From Alcaligenaceae bacterium (GTDB lineage: Bacteria > Pseudomonadota > Gammaproteobacteria > Burkholderiales > Burkholderiaceae_B), in assembly GCA_013416455.1 (NCBI GenBank), contig JACCES010000024.1, forward strand, positions 1-38,381: 38,381 nucleotides of DNA, written 5' to 3'. The translations under genes and the position numbers were made by a program. The notes beneath the pieces are model-generated. The model was not told the DNA's origin. It ran no database searches and was given only the letters and a program-made list of their open reading frames with translations. This document shows, one piece after another, positions 15,626 through 24,364 of the stretch. The number at the start of each line of letters is the position of its first letter. Position 1 is the first letter of the stretch.

Positions 15626-17203
15626 CTACTTTGTCTTTACGCTGGTGGTTTCCGTGACGGGCGGAGCCAGGTTCAGCGCGCCTTCGAGCTGGTAGCCGTA
15701 ATCCACATTGGGGCCGTGCACCCAAACCTGCTTCAGGCCGAACAGCGGCAGGCTGCAGACGTCTTCATGGATCTTGCGCTGGGCGTCCTTCCACAGTTCG
15801 AGCTGTTTCTGGGCGTCGGGCTCGATACGGGCCGCGCGGATGCTTTTGTCGGCCACCGAGCAGTGCGAAAAATTCGACATGGCCGTCGGCGAGCCGATCG
15901 CCACCGCGGAATCGAAGAATTCCGACAGATAGGCATCGGCGTTCGGGAAGCGCGCCGCGCCGTAGAACACGATGGCGCTCTGATCCTGGCGGCTGCGCGC
16001 CTGGTAGGTGGCGTGATCCACCACTTCCATGTCCAGCTTGATGTCGGCCGCGGCCAGCTGTGCCTGGACGATTTCCATGATGGGCAGTTGCGCCGAGATA
16101 TTGGAAACGATGGATTTGATGGCTATGCCGTTGGCATGGCCGGCCTCGGCCAGCAGGCTCTTGGCTTTCGCGACATCGTGCTCGTAGGTGCCGGCGCTGC
16201 AATCATGGCCCAGATAGCCGTCTGGAATAATGGAACATCCCTTGGAGCCCACGTCGGCGCCGACGTACTTCAGGATCTGGTCGACGTCGACCGCCGCGGC
16301 GATGGCCTGGCGGACCTTGATGTCGTCCAGCGGCGCGATGTTGCGGTTCAGGTGCAGGATGCGGAACTCGGCCGGTTCGAAGATATCGACGTTGTGGCCG
16401 CGCTTGCGGGCGTTCTGCACCCAGCGCTGTTCGCGCTTGCCCTGGATGATGTCCACTTCGCCCGAGGTGAAGGCCAGCTCGCGGGCGCTGTCGGACGGAA
16501 TCATCCGGTACATGATGCCGGCCACTTTGGGTTCGCCGCGGAAATACTGATCGTTGGCGTTCAGCCGGACGTACTGCTGGGTCACGTGCTCGCCGAAGGC
16601 AAACGGCCCGGTTCCCACCGGCCGCGTGCCGAAGTTGGTGCCCGTTTCCTCGGCGGCCTTCTTGCTGACGATGTTGCCGCCATGATAGTCGGATACCCGG
16701 CCCAGGAAGGCGGCGTCGGGGTGCTTGAGCGTGACGCGCACGGTGTATTCATCCACGGCTTCGATCTTTTCCACTTCCCCGAAAGTCGAGGCGAAGCTGG
16801 ACCGCTTGGGATCGCCGGCGCGTTCCAGCGAATAGACCACGTCCTCGGCCTTCATTTCGCCGTAGTCGTGGTGGAACGGCACACCTTTGCGCAGATGGAA
16901 GGTCCAGACCTTGCTGTCGTCCGACACCTCCCAGCGCTCGGCCAGGTCGGCTTCGAGCTTGTTCGGATCGGCGCTGCCGGGAGGGAAGCGCACCAGCCCG
17001 TTGAACATCTGGCTGACGACGCCCTTGTCGTGGGTGGACGTCGCACGGTGCGGGTCGAAGGTGGCGTTGTCGGCCGCCCCCGAACTGACACGCAGCACAG
17101 GGCGCTCGGCGGCAAAGGCCGCGGAACCCGGCGCGGCACAGAGGCCCAGCGCCATCAGCGTCAGGGCGGGCAACAGCCTTTTTCTCATCATTGAACTCCT
17201 CAT
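15626..17203 (-). CDS. ABC transporter substrate-binding protein, family 5 (peptide/opine type)
   Basis: The precursor has 525 residues. An N-terminal signal peptide (MMRKRLLPALTLMALGLCA up to about AAFA) precedes the SBP_bac_5 domain. Typical elements are DPHRATSTHDKGVVSQMFNGLV, LAERWEVSDDSKVWTFHLRKGV (shown by its WTFHLRKGVPFH core), the MKAEDVVYSLER motif, RPVGTGPFAF and the late KVRQAIAAAVD segment. It captures the solute in the periplasm and delivers it to the DppBCDF-type importer encoded beyond the LysR gene, which has no other binding protein nearby. ATG 17201-17203 follows a strong gaggaggaag ribosome-binding site; another Met four codons on is possible. It has its own sigma-70-like promoter. 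The split from the permease genes allows higher expression of the binding protein. Confidence 0.9.
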   Translation of the reverse strand: MRSSMMRKRLLPALTLMALGLCAAPGSAAFAAERPVLRVSSGAADNATFDPHRATSTHDKGVVSQMFNGLVRFPPGSADPNKLEADLAERWEVSDDSKVWTFHLRKGVPFHHDYGEMKAEDVVYSLERAGDPKRSSFASTFGEVEKIEAVDEYTVRVTLKHPDAAFLGRVSDYHGGNIVSKKAAEETGTNFGTRPVGTGPFAFGEHVTQQYVRLNANDQYFRGEPKVAGIMYRMIPSDSARELAFTSGEVDIIQGKREQRWVQNARKRGHNVDIFEPAEFRILHLNRNIAPLDDIKVRQAIAAAVDVDQILKYVGADVGSKGCSIIPDGYLGHDCSAGTYEHDVAKAKSLLAEAGHANGIAIKSIVSNISAQLPIMEIVQAQLAAADIKLDMEVVDHATYQARSRQDQSAIVFYGAARFPNADAYLSEFFDSAVAIGSPTAMSNFSHCSVADKSIRAARIEPDAQKQLELWKDAQRKIHEDVCSLPLFGLKQVWVHGPNVDYGYQLEGALNLAPPVTETTSVKTK

Positions 17204-17255
17204 GTCTTCCTCCTCGTTCAGGGGCGGCAGGGTTGCGGGGGGTGCAGCTGATCGG

Positions 17256-17284
17256 ATCGTAGGCGGGGTCCACGTATGCGTCAA
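17256..17284 (-). promoter_or_regulatory. Sigma-70-like promoter of the substrate-binding protein gene
   Basis: On the minus strand, ttgacg (17279-17284) and tacgat (17256-17261) are spaced by exactly 17 bp. The -10 box lies about 52 bp before the ATG at 17203. This is one of the better promoter matches in the window. Confidence 0.6.
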
Positions 17285-17425
17285 AGTCCTTTGAATCAAC
17301 AACGTATTCCAAAAGGTTATGTGCTTGGCGGAAGAAGGGGGCTGCCAGAGGGAAGGCCGGCATGGGCCTGGGGTTACTACTTAGACGGGGCAGCGAGGGA
17401 ATTCAGGGAAAACACTGATCGATAT

Positions 17426-18067
17426 TCAGCCGGTGGAACGGCTGCGTGGGAGGCGGCGCCAGATGCTGGCCAGCCAGGGCTGCTGTTCCCTTGGCAGCCC
17501 CGCCGGACGGTAGTAGTGCTCCAATTCATGGAAGCCGGCGGCGCTCATCAGCCGCCGCCAGTTCTCCAGATCGTGATAGGCGCCATAGCGTGGGCCGCTC
17601 CAGCCTTCCTGGTTCTCGCCGCGCGGGTTGGAGCTGAACAGTACGCCGCCCGGCCGCAGGGCCCCATGCAGGGCCGCCAGCACGCGCGGCAGCGCCTCGC
17701 CGGGCACATGAAAGAGCGAGGCATTGGCGAAGATGCCGTCGAAACACCCGGCCGGCAGTTCCAGTTCCAGGAAATTCTGATGCCAGACCTCGCAGCCCGA
17801 GTGGCGGCGGGCCATGTCGACGAAGCGTGCCGAACCGTCCAGGCCGATGGCGCGGTGGCCAAGATCGGCAAAGGCCTTGAGATCCCGGCCGGGTCCGCAT
17901 CCCAGATCCAGCACGGTGTGGGGGGACGGCGAGTCGATGTGGCGAAGCAGGGCCTCGATGTTCTGGCTGACGTCGTGATCGCGCGTCCCTTCCCAGAAGC
18001 GCCCGGCATTGTCGTCGTAGTGCGCCAGCGTTGCTTCACTGATGCGCCGCAGTTTGTCTTCGTCCAT
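17426..18067 (-). CDS. SAM-dependent class I methyltransferase
   Basis: The protein has 213 residues. The SAM-binding motif I VLDLGCGPG is at 52-60, followed by the acidic beta-2 region AIGLDGSARFVDMARR and motif IV-like FDGIFANASLFHVP. The post-motif LHGALRPGGVLFSSNPRGENQEGW is typical of the Methyltransf_11/25 fold. The substrate cannot be predicted. Tellurite- or thiopurine-type and small-molecule methylases share this architecture. It is a single gene on the minus strand, separated from the substrate-binding protein gene by 222 bp and divergent from the GGDEF gene by about 109 bp, so it is probably monocistronic. The ATG at 18065-18067 precedes a plausible helical N-terminus (DKLRRISEATLAHYDDNA). 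Confidence 0.85.
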   Translation of the reverse strand: MDEDKLRRISEATLAHYDDNAGRFWEGTRDHDVSQNIEALLRHIDSPSPHTVLDLGCGPGRDLKAFADLGHRAIGLDGSARFVDMARRHSGCEVWHQNFLELELPAGCFDGIFANASLFHVPGEALPRVLAALHGALRPGGVLFSSNPRGENQEGWSGPRYGAYHDLENWRRLMSAAGFHELEHYYRPAGLPREQQPWLASIWRRLPRSRSTG

Positions 18068-18176
18068 GCGGCCATCTTATCGCTTCCCTGTGTCGGAAGA
18101 ACGACGAAAGCGCTTCTGTAACCTCGGTATGCGACTGCTTACATTAAAATACCTTTTTTCAAGTGCGAACCGTCCA

Positions 18177-20444
18177 ATGAATTTTCCAAAGTGGTCGAAG
18201 TCGCGGCTGCTTCTGCTGTCTTTGGCCATTGCGCTCGGAATCGGCACGCTTGTGCTGTGGCAGCTTCATGAATCGCGCAAAGCGATCTGGCTGCGCGCCG
18301 AAGCGGCAAATACCAATCTCCTGTTCACGGTCAGCCAGGTGCTGCAGCACACCCTCGAAGGCGTTGACCATTCCATACGGCATTCCGTGGCGATGATGGA
18401 AAAAGCGGCCCACGGGTCCGGCGGCGAGCCGTTCCTCGATGCTCTGGACGACTCCCTGCTGTTCGCCGCCGCCAACCGGCCGGGGTTGGGTGTCCAGCTG
18501 GTGCTCGATGAAAGGGGCGGGGTCCTGCGGGCGTCCGAATCCCTGCCGTCAAACGACTGGGATTTCAGCGATCGCGATTATTTCAGGGTCCACCAGGAAC
18601 GGGCGGACGCCGGTTTCGTGATAGGCGCGCCCTTCATTTCGCGCCGCGACGGGCAGGCCAGCGTTGCCATGAGCCGTCGCTGGAATCATGCGGACGGGGC
18701 TTTCGGCGGCGTCGTCGTGCAGACCCTGAAACTGTCCATGCTGCACGACCTGTTTTCCTCTTTCGAACTCGGGCCCGACAGCGGGATCAATGTGATTCTG
18801 TCCAATGGCGACGTCGTCGTGCGCTTTCCATACACGGGCCGGCACGTCGGCTCGTCGCTCAGCGGAACGGAAAACTTCGAGCGAGCCTTGCGCGACGGCC
18901 AGGGCAGTTTCATGGGTGTGGCGGCCATCGACAAAGTAGAGCGGCTTTATGTGTTCCGCAGCCTCGAAGGCTTTCCCGTCTTCGTCAATGTGGCGCAGTC
19001 CAGGCACGCCATACTGGGCGGCTGGGAGCGCAACGCGGTCTGGCTGGCGGGGGCGATGCTGGCGCTGATGTCCGCCTGCGTGGCGCTGGCGGCGGCGGCG
19101 GAGCGCCGCCTGTACACTCAGCGCCGCATTGCCTCGCGCCTGCGGCAGGCCGAGCATGAACTGCGCATGGTGGTCGACAGCCTTCCCGTACTGGTGGGCT
19201 ACTGGGACGACCGGCTCATCAACCGCATGTCCAACATCGCTCATTGGCACTGGTGCGGCCTGACGCCGGAACAAATGGTCGGCCGGCACATCAGCGAGCT
19301 GCTGCCCGAAGAACGCTACCGGCGCGTCAAGCCCTACATGGAGGCGACGCTCGCCGGCGAACCGCAGACCTTCGAACTTTCAGTGCCCGACAAGAACGGA
19401 ACCGTGCGCGATCTGGTGGCGACCTATATCCCCGACCGGGATGGCGGCCGCGTCAAGGGTCTGTTCGTACTGGTCACCGACATTTCCGAGCGCAAGGCCA
19501 CCGAGATGGAACTCTTCCGGGAAAAGGAACAGTTCCGTATCCTCCTGGAATCCATCAAGGATGGCGTCATCACGACGAACCCGGAAGGCCGCATCCTCTA
19601 TCTGAACCCCGCCGCCGGCGCCATGACCGGATGGAGGCTGGACGAGGCCAGGGGGCGGCGGATGGAAGAGGTCATGAAGGTCGAGCCGCCGGAAGGCGGC
19701 GCCATCACCTCCTGTCCTTTGCGGGAAGCCCTGGATACGCGGCGGGCAGTGAAGGCCAAGGTCGAGCATGTGCTGGTGAGCCGCGGCGGCGAGCGCGTGC
19801 ACATCGAGAATTCGGCCTCGCCCATCCTGGACGGGCAGGGCGAACTGACCGGCGCCGTGGTGGTGTTTCATGAGGTCGGCCAGGTAAGGGCGATGGCCAA
19901 CCGCATGACGCATCTCGCCCTGCATGATGCCCTGACGGGTCTGCCCAACCGCCGCCGGCTCGAACCCGTCGGGCGGGATGCCCTGTCTCTCGCGCGCAGC
20001 CAAGGCCGCGGCATGGCCATTCTCTACCTCGACCTGGACGGCTTCAAGCAGGTCAATGACGAGTACGGCCATGCGGTGGGCGATGAATTGTTGCTGGCGG
20101 TGACCCGGCGCCTGTCGGCGCGGCTGCGGGCGAGCGACGTCATGTATCGTCAGGGCGGCGACGAGTTCGTCGTGCTGATGGCCAGCATCGGCGCTCCCGA
20201 AGAAGCGGAGCGCCTGGCCATCCGCCTGATCGAAAGCTGCAGGACGCCGGTGAGCGTGGAAGGCAAGGCGTTGATGGTTACCGTGAGCATCGGCATCAGC
20301 ATGTATCCGGCCGATGGTTCGGACCTGGATGAGCTCATCCAGCGGGCCGATCGGGCCATGTATGCCGCAAAGAACGATGGCCGCGATGGCTATGCCTGGA
20401 CGGGGCGGCCGCCCAAAGGCCTGCCGGACGGCCCGGCGGCATGA
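18177..20444 (+). CDS. Membrane-bound diguanylate cyclase with Cache, two PAS and GGDEF domains
   Basis: The protein has 755 residues from ATG 18177. The order is: first membrane helix (11-30), periplasmic double-Cache-like sensor (about 40-280, with SDRDYFRVHQ and GAPFISRRDGQASVAMSR), second helix (about 287-307), PAS (about 325-440), PAS (about 450-575) and GGDEF (about 580-740). The active-site motif GGDEF is intact at 660-664, and an inhibitory I-site RASD lies at 651-654, exactly five residues before it. It should therefore make cyclic di-GMP with product inhibition. There is no EAL domain. The open frame continues upstream to 18042, but those codons overlap the divergent methyltransferase start. 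Another in-frame Met at 18129 is possible, since no clear ribosome-binding site is seen. The ligand is unknown; Cache domains often bind amino or organic acids. Confidence 0.9.
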   Translation: MNFPKWSKSRLLLLSLAIALGIGTLVLWQLHESRKAIWLRAEAANTNLLFTVSQVLQHTLEGVDHSIRHSVAMMEKAAHGSGGEPFLDALDDSLLFAAANRPGLGVQLVLDERGGVLRASESLPSNDWDFSDRDYFRVHQERADAGFVIGAPFISRRDGQASVAMSRRWNHADGAFGGVVVQTLKLSMLHDLFSSFELGPDSGINVILSNGDVVVRFPYTGRHVGSSLSGTENFERALRDGQGSFMGVAAIDKVERLYVFRSLEGFPVFVNVAQSRHAILGGWERNAVWLAGAMLALMSACVALAAAAERRLYTQRRIASRLRQAEHELRMVVDSLPVLVGYWDDRLINRMSNIAHWHWCGLTPEQMVGRHISELLPEERYRRVKPYMEATLAGEPQTFELSVPDKNGTVRDLVATYIPDRDGGRVKGLFVLVTDISERKATEMELFREKEQFRILLESIKDGVITTNPEGRILYLNPAAGAMTGWRLDEARGRRMEEVMKVEPPEGGAITSCPLREALDTRRAVKAKVEHVLVSRGGERVHIENSASPILDGQGELTGAVVVFHEVGQVRAMANRMTHLALHDALTGLPNRRRLEPVGRDALSLARSQGRGMAILYLDLDGFKQVNDEYGHAVGDELLLAVTRRLSARLRASDVMYRQGGDEFVVLMASIGAPEEAERLAIRLIESCRTPVSVEGKALMVTVSIGISMYPADGSDLDELIQRADRAMYAAKNDGRDGYAWTGRPPKGLPDGPAA

Positions 20445-20448
20445 GGGT

Positions 20449-20661
20449 TCAGAAGCCGCACAACGCCATGAGGTTTTCCCATTGCAGTTTCATCTCGGGA
20501 GACAGATGGCCCAGAAAAGCCAGGCCCAGCACCAGGGCGAGCGCCAGCATGCCGGCCACACGCCATGGCCAGGCGATGCGTCTGACCTGTTCGCCGCCCT
20601 GCGGGCCGGCGGAGCCGGCCGCCATGTGCTGCCGGGAAGATTGCGATGAGGGTATTTCCAT
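20449..20661 (-). CDS. Small single-span membrane protein downstream of the MFS transporter
   Basis: The predicted protein has 70 residues: a polar N-terminus, one hydrophobic helix (about 34-51, WRVAGMLALALVLGLAFL) with Arg residues just before it (N-in), and a short tail ending WENLMALCGF. It starts 9 bp after the MFS stop, behind a weak gagg, and ends 4 bp before the stop of the convergent GGDEF gene. Coding character and position argue for a real gene co-transcribed with the transporter. I recognise no family. It may be an accessory peptide of the transporter, but that is inference from spacing only. Confidence 0.6.
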   Translation of the reverse strand: MEIPSSQSSRQHMAAGSAGPQGGEQVRRIAWPWRVAGMLALALVLGLAFLGHLSPEMKLQWENLMALCGF

Positions 20662-20670
20662 GATTCGGCC

Positions 20671-21867
20671 TCAGGCGGAAGCGGGCTGAGCCAGCGGCTG
20701 TTCCTTCACGGGCAGGCATAGCGCCGCCGCAACGAGCGCCAGCACAATGCCGGCCCACCACACCAGTGTATAGCTTCCCGTCGCCTGATAGGCATAGCCC
20801 CCCAGCCAGACGCCGATGAAGCTGCCGACCTGGTGCCCCAGGAAGGCGATGCCCGACAGCGTGGCCGCGTATCTCAGCCCGTAGATCTGCCCGATCAGGC
20901 CTTGTGTGAGGGGTACGGTTCCCAGCCAGAACAGGCCCATCCAGGCGGCGAACAGGTAGGCGACCATGGGCGAGGGCGGCAGGGCGATAAGGAACAGAAT
21001 GCCGAAGGCCCTCAGAAAGTACACCCAGGCCAGCAACGTCTTCTTGCTGCGGTGCTCGCCCAGCTTGCCCGCGTAATAGCAGCCGGCGACGTTGAACAGG
21101 CCGATGAGCGCGATGGCGGTGGCGCCATGCGCCGCGCTCAGGCCGCCATCCATCAGGAAAGCGGGCAAGTGCAGTGTGATGAAGGCGGTATGGAAGCCGC
21201 ACACCGCATAGCTCCAGAACAGGAAATGGAAGGATTTATGGGCCAGTGCCTGCCGGATCGCGCTGCCCAGCGTGTGGCTGTTGCGCGTGGCTTCCGGGCG
21301 CCCGGTCAGGAAGGCGGCCAGGGGGATGCCGGCGGCGACGAACAGCGAGAGCACCCATAGCGCGCCGGTCCAGTCCAGGCCCGAGATCAGCATCTGCCCG
21401 GTGGGCACGATGGCGAATTGCCCCAGAGAGCCGCCCGATGCCGCGATGCCCATGGCCGTGCTGCGGTAGGCGGGGGGTACGGCGCGGGCGACGACAGGCA
21501 GGATGACGGGGAAGGTGGTGCCGGCCTGGCCCAGGCCCACCAGCACGCCGGCCGTCATGTACAGCGAAAATTCGTCAGTCGAAAACCGCATGCCGATCAG
21601 GCCCAGGGCATAGAGCAGGGCGCCCAGCGCGATGGTGCGGCCCGACCCGTGGCGGTCGGCGAGCATGCCCATGAAAATGGTACCCACGCCCCACACCAGG
21701 TTCTGGATGGCGAAGGCCAGCGAGAAGACATCGCGGCCCCAGCCCATATCCACGCCCATGACCGGCATGAACAGGCCGAAAGTGGCCCGTACGCCCAGGG
21801 CGAGCAGGACGATGAAGGCACCGACATAAAGCGTGCGCAGATAGGGGGTGGAATGGCTGGCGTTCAT
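20671..21867 (-). CDS. Major facilitator superfamily transporter
   Basis: The protein has 398 residues with about 12 hydrophobic segments and a central cytoplasmic loop (GRPEATRNSHTLGSAIRQAL, about residues 190-210). MFS loop 2-3 motif A is present as GMLADRHGSGRTIALG (about 66-81). The layout LRTLYVGAFIVLLALGVRATFGLFMPVM is typical of the monocarboxylate/oxalate:formate-antiporter-like group in Betaproteobacteria. The substrate is not predictable but is probably a small carboxylate or similar anion. I chose ATG 21865-21867 because the longer frame begins with a GTG in sequence that does not look like MFS. It is divergent from the chemoreceptor gene (225-bp gap) and precedes a 70-residue membrane protein. 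Confidence 0.88.
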   Translation of the reverse strand: MNASHSTPYLRTLYVGAFIVLLALGVRATFGLFMPVMGVDMGWGRDVFSLAFAIQNLVWGVGTIFMGMLADRHGSGRTIALGALLYALGLIGMRFSTDEFSLYMTAGVLVGLGQAGTTFPVILPVVARAVPPAYRSTAMGIAASGGSLGQFAIVPTGQMLISGLDWTGALWVLSLFVAAGIPLAAFLTGRPEATRNSHTLGSAIRQALAHKSFHFLFWSYAVCGFHTAFITLHLPAFLMDGGLSAAHGATAIALIGLFNVAGCYYAGKLGEHRSKKTLLAWVYFLRAFGILFLIALPPSPMVAYLFAAWMGLFWLGTVPLTQGLIGQIYGLRYAATLSGIAFLGHQVGSFIGVWLGGYAYQATGSYTLVWWAGIVLALVAAALCLPVKEQPLAQPASA

Positions 21868-22092
21868 TGGAGCTTGCCGGCATGGCCGCCGGAACACGAA
21901 GGAGCGGAGCCGCCAATGTTAACCGTTCCGCCGCGACGGAGCTTGGGCCCGCGCTTCGCGCCATGCATCCCCCGTTTGCGTACACGGCGGCTTTCAGGGC
22001 GAACCGGTCGTGGTGCGTCGATGGCGCTGTAACAAATAATGGTTTAGATGTGCAATAAAATATTTTTTTGATTTCGACCAAGAAATACGCGA

Positions 22093-23595
22093 ATGGATGC
22101 AGTTTCTTCCCTCCTGGCCGCCCATTACCGTCGCGCGGATCGACTCATGCTGCCCCTGCTCTGGGGGCTTTTCGCAATGGCGCTGGGGCTGGCGCCATGG
22201 TACGGGACCTGGGGGCTGGCATGGGCGCTGGGCCTGCCCTTCGTCCTCCTTCCCTCCCTCCTGATTCTGTTGCGACCCGGCGCGCGTATCACCCGCCTGA
22301 GCGTAGCGCTCTCCTTCATGCTGTTCTGCGCACTGCACATACATCAGGCCATGGGAACCACCGAACTGCATTTCGGCATTTTCGTCCTGCTGGCCGTGCT
22401 GCTGTGCTACCGCGACTGGATGGTGATCGTGATCGCCGCCCTCGTGGCCGCCGCGCACCACCTGCTTTTCAGTCATCTGCAGGCACTCGGCTGGAACACC
22501 ATCTGTTTCGTCGAGCCGGGCTTCGGGCGCGTGCTGGCGCACGCCGCCTACGTGCTTGCCGAGACGGCGGTGCTGAGCTATATCGCCGTCTGGCTGCAGC
22601 GTGACTCGCTCCAGGCAGCGGAATTGCAGCATCTGGTCGAACGCATGTCGGTCGGGCAGGGCGGCGGCATCGATCTCCAGTCCTCGGCGCCGGCCTACCA
22701 CAGCGCCGCGGCGCGCTCGCTTGCGGCATCGCTCGCAATGGTGGCCTCGGCCGTGCGGCGGGTGCGCGGCGCCGTGGTATCCATGCACGAAACGCTGAGC
22801 CGCATGACCGAAACCAATGCCGAAGTGCGCGATGGCGCCTCGCGGCAGGCGGCAATGGTGCAGGAAGCGGTGGCCGCGGTCGACACTGTCGCCGATGCCA
22901 GTGTGGCGGGACGGGACCAGGCGGCGGGCGCGGTCGGTCACGCGCAGGAGGTGTACCGCCTGGCCGGGGAAGGCAGCACCGTCATGCGGGAGTCGATGGC
23001 CACCATGGCCTCCATCAGCGAATCATCGGCCCGTATTGCCGATATCACCGCCGTTATCGACGGTATTGCCTTCCAGACCAATATCCTGGCGCTGAACGCC
23101 GCTGTCGAAGCGGCCCGCGCCGGCCCGGAAGGCAAGGGTTTTTCCGTGGTGGCCGGCGAAGTGCGCGGCCTGGCGCATCGCAGCGCCCAGGCCGCCAAGG
23201 AAATCCGGGCGCTGATCGACGCTTCCGGCCAGCGGGTGGAAGAAGGCCGTGAACGGATCGAGGCGGCCGGCCAGGTCATGGAGCAACTGCTCGACGGTGT
23301 GTCCCGCCTTACGGTCGTCCTTTCGGAAAGCCGTGATTCCAGCGAGCGGCAGGGGGAGCGGATCTCCGGGATCGGCCAGACGGTCAGGCAGATCAGCGAT
23401 ATCGCCCGTGACAATCTGGGGCACCTGGAAGTCGCGGCACAGTTGGTGCTGGCACTGGAGCAGGCTTCGGCCGGGCAGCTTGAATCGGTGCGGCGCTTCA
23501 GCGTCCGGTCCGGCCGGGAAGAAGACGCCGTCGAGCCGGAAGACGGTTCGTCCGGCCCGGCATTGGCGGCCGGGCCGCGACTGGCGTTAAGTTAG
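22093..23595 (+). CDS. Methyl-accepting chemotaxis protein with multi-span histidine-rich N-terminal domain
   Basis: The protein has 500 residues. The N-terminal 170 residues contain about six membrane helices and no periplasmic ligand domain. They carry many His and acidic residues in or near helices (His82, His84, Glu91, His93, Asp108, His122, His123, His128, His150). The rest is the cytoplasmic signalling coiled coil, with the conserved hairpin tip around residues 322-375 ([30 protein letters not shown]). There is no obvious HAMP domain and no C-terminal receptor-tethering pentapeptide. It should control CheA through CheW in response to a membrane-level cue; clustered histidines could bind heme or metal, or sense pH or redox state (inference). 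It is monocistronic and divergent from the MFS gene. The ATG at 22093 has only a weak ribosome-binding site. Confidence 0.9.
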   Translation: MDAVSSLLAAHYRRADRLMLPLLWGLFAMALGLAPWYGTWGLAWALGLPFVLLPSLLILLRPGARITRLSVALSFMLFCALHIHQAMGTTELHFGIFVLLAVLLCYRDWMVIVIAALVAAAHHLLFSHLQALGWNTICFVEPGFGRVLAHAAYVLAETAVLSYIAVWLQRDSLQAAELQHLVERMSVGQGGGIDLQSSAPAYHSAAARSLAASLAMVASAVRRVRGAVVSMHETLSRMTETNAEVRDGASRQAAMVQEAVAAVDTVADASVAGRDQAAGAVGHAQEVYRLAGEGSTVMRESMATMASISESSARIADITAVIDGIAFQTNILALNAAVEAARAGPEGKGFSVVAGEVRGLAHRSAQAAKEIRALIDASGQRVEEGRERIEAAGQVMEQLLDGVSRLTVVLSESRDSSERQGERISGIGQTVRQISDIARDNLGHLEVAAQLVLALEQASAGQLESVRRFSVRSGREEDAVEPEDGSSGPALAAGPRLALS

Positions 23596-23676
23596 AACCG
23601 GCCTGAGCGTGGGGGTATCCCCGCGCACAGGGGCAAGGGGCGGGCCGCGCCCCCGCCCGTTCGGGAGCAAACCATC

Positions 23677-24345
23677 ATGTACGGTAGATCAGGGAAGGGC
23701 GCCATCGGGCCGCGGTACGGCCCTGGCGGAGCAGGGGCCGGCGACAATGCCCGCGATGGCGGCGACGTCCGCAGCCAGAAGCAGCGCATGCTGGCCGGGG
23801 ATGCGTATCTCGTCGACGACGCGTTGTTGACGGAACTGCGGCATGCCCATGTGCTGGCGGACCGTTATGCCGCGCTCTATGCGGGCGACCCCGAAGCGGC
23901 GCAACAGGTGTTGCATGAACTGCTCGGCTTCGTGGGCAACGATGTGGTGATCCGGCCGCCGCTGTACGGGGATTACGGCTGGAACATACGTGTGGGTGCC
24001 CGCAGTTTCGTGAACTATGGCCTGGTGGCGCTGGACGTGGCGCCGATCACGATAGGCGAGGACGTCCGCATCGGGCCGAATGTCCAGCTCCTGGCGCCCA
24101 CGCACCCGCTCGATGCGTCGGCGCGGCGCGATGGCTGGGAAGGCGGCAAGCCCATCGTCATCGATGACAACGCATGGATAGGCGGCGGCGCCATCGTGCT
24201 GCCTGGCGTGACGATAGGAACGCACAGCGTGGTAGGGGCGGGGGCGGTCGTCACACGCGATGTGCCACCCAATGTGCTGGTCGCGGGCAACCCCGCGCGT
24301 GTCCTGCGCCGGCTGGACGAACCCCCGGCTGATGCGCCCGCATGA
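23677..24345 (+). CDS. Sugar O-acetyltransferase (maltose/galactoside acetyltransferase family)
   Basis: The protein has 222 residues. The family core starts at SQKQRMLAGDAYLVDDALLT (about 33-52, the Mac domain), then a left-handed hexapeptide-repeat beta helix (about 88-205). The catalytic histidine is in the APTHPLD motif (His143), and the family ending VLVAGNPARVLRRL is present. It transfers acetyl from acetyl-CoA to a sugar hydroxyl in the cytoplasm. The first 32 residues are a Gly- and Arg-rich extension absent from typical family members. Translation could start later, for example at Met38, but ATG 23677 has an upstream gggag. It follows the chemoreceptor gene by 81 bp; the GC-rich gap contains an inverted repeat (gggcggg/cccgccc, 23638-23658) without a T tract. 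Confidence 0.87.
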   Translation: MYGRSGKGAIGPRYGPGGAGAGDNARDGGDVRSQKQRMLAGDAYLVDDALLTELRHAHVLADRYAALYAGDPEAAQQVLHELLGFVGNDVVIRPPLYGDYGWNIRVGARSFVNYGLVALDVAPITIGEDVRIGPNVQLLAPTHPLDASARRDGWEGGKPIVIDDNAWIGGGAIVLPGVTIGTHSVVGAGAVVTRDVPPNVLVAGNPARVLRRLDEPPADAPA

Positions 24346-24364
24346 CCACGCGCCTAAGCTCACA

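Noticed and set aside
23638-23658. GC-rich inverted repeat between the chemoreceptor and acetyltransferase genes as a terminator
   Set aside because: The 7-bp stem gggcggg/cccgccc is in very GC-rich DNA and has no T tract, so the evidence is too weak for a separate call.
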